A stretch of DNA of 64,000 nucleotides from an uncultured Thiothrix sp. (GTDB lineage: Bacteria > Pseudomonadota > Gammaproteobacteria > Thiotrichales > Thiotrichaceae), in NCBI RefSeq assembly GCF_937873765.1, contig NZ_CALMZC010000050.1:25404-89403 (forward strand), read 5' to 3'. The position numbers were made by a program, and so were the translations under genes. The notes beneath the pieces are model-generated. The model was not told the origin of the DNA. It did no database searches and worked only from the letters and a program-made list of their open reading frames with translations. Below are positions 62,176 to 64,000 of this stretch, one piece after another. Position 1 is the first letter of the stretch. Each line of letters begins with the position of its first letter.

Positions 62176-62351
62176 GGGGTGTTTGTTGAGTCTCTGGCTA
62201 AAAATACTTTAAAGCAGCACAGGTAGGCTGTATAATTTTATAATGAAATTAGCGCCACTAAAATAGCACTTAAATACAATTTGTATATGCATATTTTTTA
62301 TATATCTACTAATGATAAAAATAGTATTTTTAATTTATTTTAAGGACTAAT

Positions 62352-63059
62352 ATGTGGCAATGGATTTTTGAAAATAAAGAATGGTTATTTAGTGGGATAT
62401 TAGTTGCTATCCCAACAATAATAATATCCTTCATTACCTTCATTAAAAAAAACAAAACCAATGATATATTAATTAACTCTGAACCGAGAGAGGAAAATAT
62501 AGAATTTTATCCTGATCCTAGACTAAAAATTGAAAGACCCAAAGCGCATATAAATACCGAATACTATATTTTATTTAATACTTCTTTATTAAATAAAAAC
62601 TCAATTCATAATGTAAAAGTTACTTTTAATTATTACTCAAATAAAAAGACACCATGCATCGCAACTATGTATGAAACTTTTGAAAAAGGTAAAGATTTCA
62701 TTGTTAATCAGGTCGATAAGACACTATATGTAAGTGGAGAAGGCCTAATAGACTGGTCTGTCTGGATATTAAAAAAGAATACTATTGATAAAATAGAAAT
62801 ACTATATGGCAGCATGATATATCATGGAATAAAAGAAAATATTATAGGTAGTACGTCATTATTGCTTGTCAAAGTTGAAAAAGATTTTTGGCAAAAATAT
62901 GAATCTCGTTATTATAATCAAAAAGATTTCTCTAAAGATATGCCTGTTATATCTGAGTTAATCAATAAAAAACAATCAACAATTATTGTGGATTTTCATG
63001 ATTTAGCTAGTTTTAACTTTTTTGAAATATATGGCGAAGTAAAGAAAAGCCAAATGTAG
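62352..63059 (+). CDS. AT-rich orphan, membrane-anchored hypothetical protein
   Basis: A 235-residue protein I do not recognise. One N-terminal helix (WLFSGILVAIPTIIISFITFI) should anchor it with the rest in the cytoplasm; the positive residues after the helix (KKNKTND) support this. The remainder looks like a beta-rich domain (HNVKVTFNYYSNK; KIEILYGSMIYHG). Codon use is strongly AT-rich, full of Ile, Asn, Lys and Tyr, unlike the genes to its left, which suggests recent transfer. Upstream is AT-rich with a TAAGGA ribosome binding site. Short anchored proteins of this kind often occur in accessory islands, but no function follows. Confidence 0.7.
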   Translation: MWQWIFENKEWLFSGILVAIPTIIISFITFIKKNKTNDILINSEPREENIEFYPDPRLKIERPKAHINTEYYILFNTSLLNKNSIHNVKVTFNYYSNKKTPCIATMYETFEKGKDFIVNQVDKTLYVSGEGLIDWSVWILKKNTIDKIEILYGSMIYHGIKENIIGSTSLLLVKVEKDFWQKYESRYYNQKDFSKDMPVISELINKKQSTIIVDFHDLASFNFFEIYGEVKKSQM

Positions 63060-63382
63060 TTTAGAGAAACTAAAAGATTTATAACTAATAAACTCACTAA
63101 TAATTTTATGAATCTAATATTTTTAAACCTCTCTACATCACTAGCTCTGAGTGCTTACCTAAGTTTATGAAATTAAGACAGCTAGTATTTAATGGCTCTA
63201 ATCCTGTATAATCTGTTGTACACAGTGCCTGTACAAAATATCTCTGTTTAAAGGCAAATCATGGATACAAAAAAACTGATACTCACTGCTAAATAAATCT
63301 CTAAAATTGAAGGAGAAAAAAACTCTCTTTCTTAATCCTAACGCTGTAATAATAAATCTCTTATTGGTTCTCAGTAATAATC
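63060..63382. other. 323-base AT-rich gap
   Basis: No gene is supported. TATAAT (63206-63211) looks like a -10. TTGTAC (63216-63221) and GTACAA (63231-63236) form an inverted repeat directly after it, suggesting a repressed promoter, but nothing clear lies downstream. A possible 11-codon frame from the ATG at 63260 is not credible as a gene. Confidence 0.4.
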
Positions 63383-63652
63383 CTACCAACTCACCCACCC
63401 AATATCCGAATAATTAAAGTCATCCCCTTTAAACAACAAAGGCTCACCCGTATAACGCGCTAGGGCATAAGAACAACAATCACCAACATTCAAAGCGGCT
63501 TTATGGCAACCTCTGCCAAATTTGCGCAAGTCTTCACGGGCTAATTGGGCTTGTTCGGGGCTTAAGCTAACGATTTCAATTTGTAAGCGATGCAATAATA
63601 AATCCAACTCGCGCCCACCAGCTTCTCCCGTGCGGGCTTCAATCACGATACT
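63383..63652 (-). pseudogene. vapC: VapC-type PIN-domain toxin, N-terminal part deleted
   Basis: The frame encodes the last two thirds of a VapC toxin: SIVIEARTGEAGGRELDLLL, then AQLAREDLRKFG and NVGDCCSYALARYTGEPLLFKGDDF, with the later acidic residues of the PIN site. The family normally starts about 45 residues earlier with an MxIDxSAL-type segment that carries the first catalytic aspartate; here that part is missing. The homologous reading begins at 63652, directly inside the last codons of vapB, so a deletion has fused the two genes. A GTG at 63646 overlaps the vapB stop and might still permit translation, but the product should lack nuclease activity. Confidence 0.8.
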
Positions 63653-63888
63653 GCATTATAGCCCAAAATCTCATCAGTGCTACGCTGATCCAAGTCTGGC
63701 AAAGCACTGCAACGCTGAGAAATAGCCATCACCTCCTCGAAAGTATTGCTAGGCAAACGAGACCCCTTTAAGCGCTCCAACTTTTCCTCCAAAGCATCAA
63801 TAATGACTTGCGTCAGACTTTTACCCGTTAAAACACCTACTTCTCGTGCTAACAGCTCAGCTCGCTCATTACGAATACTTAAAGGCAT
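63643..63888 (-). CDS. vapB: VapB-type antitoxin, C-terminus altered
   Basis: An 81-residue antitoxin. The N-terminus MPLSIRNERAELLAREVGVLTGKSLTQVIIDALEEKL is the DNA-binding part typical of this VapB group, and the later LPDLDQRSTDEILGY is the toxin-binding end. The last residues (NAVS) differ from the usual tail because the reading frame now runs into vapC sequence. GGAG precedes ATG 63888. It can probably still bind DNA and repress its promoter. Confidence 0.85.
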   Translation of the reverse strand: MPLSIRNERAELLAREVGVLTGKSLTQVIIDALEEKLERLKGSRLPSNTFEEVMAISQRCSALPDLDQRSTDEILGYNAVS

Positions 63889-63899
63889 GATAAAACTCC

Positions 63900-63945
63900 G
63901 TATAGAATGCAGTAAAAATTATATACTCTATACAGAAAGTGTAAG
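63900..63945 (-). promoter_or_regulatory. vapB promoter and inverted-repeat operator
   Basis: Leftward, CTTACA (63945-63940) and a perfect TATAAT (63923-63918) are separated by 16 bases. GTATAGA (63900-63906) and TCTATAC (63927-63933) are perfect seven-base arms that flank the -10. This is the expected design for autorepression by a VapB dimer. Confidence 0.65.
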
Positions 63946-64000
63946 GGGTCATGCACCAGAAGAGTTGAAAAACATCTGATTAATGAATTCGCCAATGACC

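Noticed and set aside
63260..63295. 11-codon frame MDTKKLILTAK in the right-hand gap
   Set aside because: Too short, no ribosome binding site and no terminator; no reason to call a gene.

Overview
The window looks like a chromosomal segment of a sulfur-oxidising, facultatively autotrophic gammaproteobacterium of the Thiotrichales (Thiothrix-like); the genus is an inference. The evidence is a form IA RuBisCO operon with CbbQ/CbbO activase and a divergent CbbR, cbb3-oxidase assembly genes, an FNR-type regulator with its iron-sulfur cysteines, a TauE/SafE exporter, and gene clusters typical of gammaproteobacteria (smc-zipA; ndk-rlmN-pilW-rodZ-hisS-yfgM-bamB-der). No CRISPR array, insertion sequence, rRNA or tRNA was recognised.

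Layout. 1-1.4 kb: the 3' end of hemN, convergent with fnr, then a non-coding gap holding an FNR box and a strong intrinsic terminator (candidate FNR-controlled small RNA). 1.5-10.6 kb: smc-zipA, a large DUF349 protein and metG. 10.9-14.6 kb: a putative zinc peptidase with a suspicious 5' end, then a compact metallo-beta-lactamase-fold / TauE / FAH-family operon. 14.6-18.8 kb: comM, small envelope proteins and a secreted glycosidase-like protein. 19-29.3 kb: the housekeeping cluster from ndk to der, without ispG, followed by a CPA2 antiporter. 29.3-34.8 kb: a structured non-coding stretch before fis, then pyrE, a pentapeptide-repeat protein, psd, prmB and a LysR regulator. 35-40 kb: ccoGHIS behind a class II-like FNR promoter, without the oxidase subunit genes. 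40-51.5 kb: a YajR-like transporter, ssb, trpDC, lgt, an 18-bp-stem RNA-like element, rdgC, a DUF1800/DUF1501 pair and a lytic transglycosylase.

51.5-59 kb is the carbon-fixation block: cbbL-cbbS, a terminator-like hairpin, cbbQ-cbbO and a 99-residue protein, all leftward, with cbbR divergent. 59-64 kb is more accessory: a 54-residue oxidoreductase-like protein, a second MoxR ATPase/VWA pair whose partner carries HEALH, an AT-rich membrane-anchored orphan and a vapBC locus in which a deletion has removed the first part of the toxin.

FNR, hemN, ccoGHIS and the candidate small RNA suggest one low-oxygen programme: hemN supplies haem without oxygen, ccoGHIS builds a high-affinity oxidase, and FNR boxes precede both the cco operon and the RNA. 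CbbR, CbbQ and CbbO set RuBisCO expression and activity. The strongest candidates for undescribed biology are the FNR-box RNA, the 89-nt stem element at 46.3 kb, the structured region before fis, the small protein behind cbbO, and the MoxR/HEALH-VWA pair.
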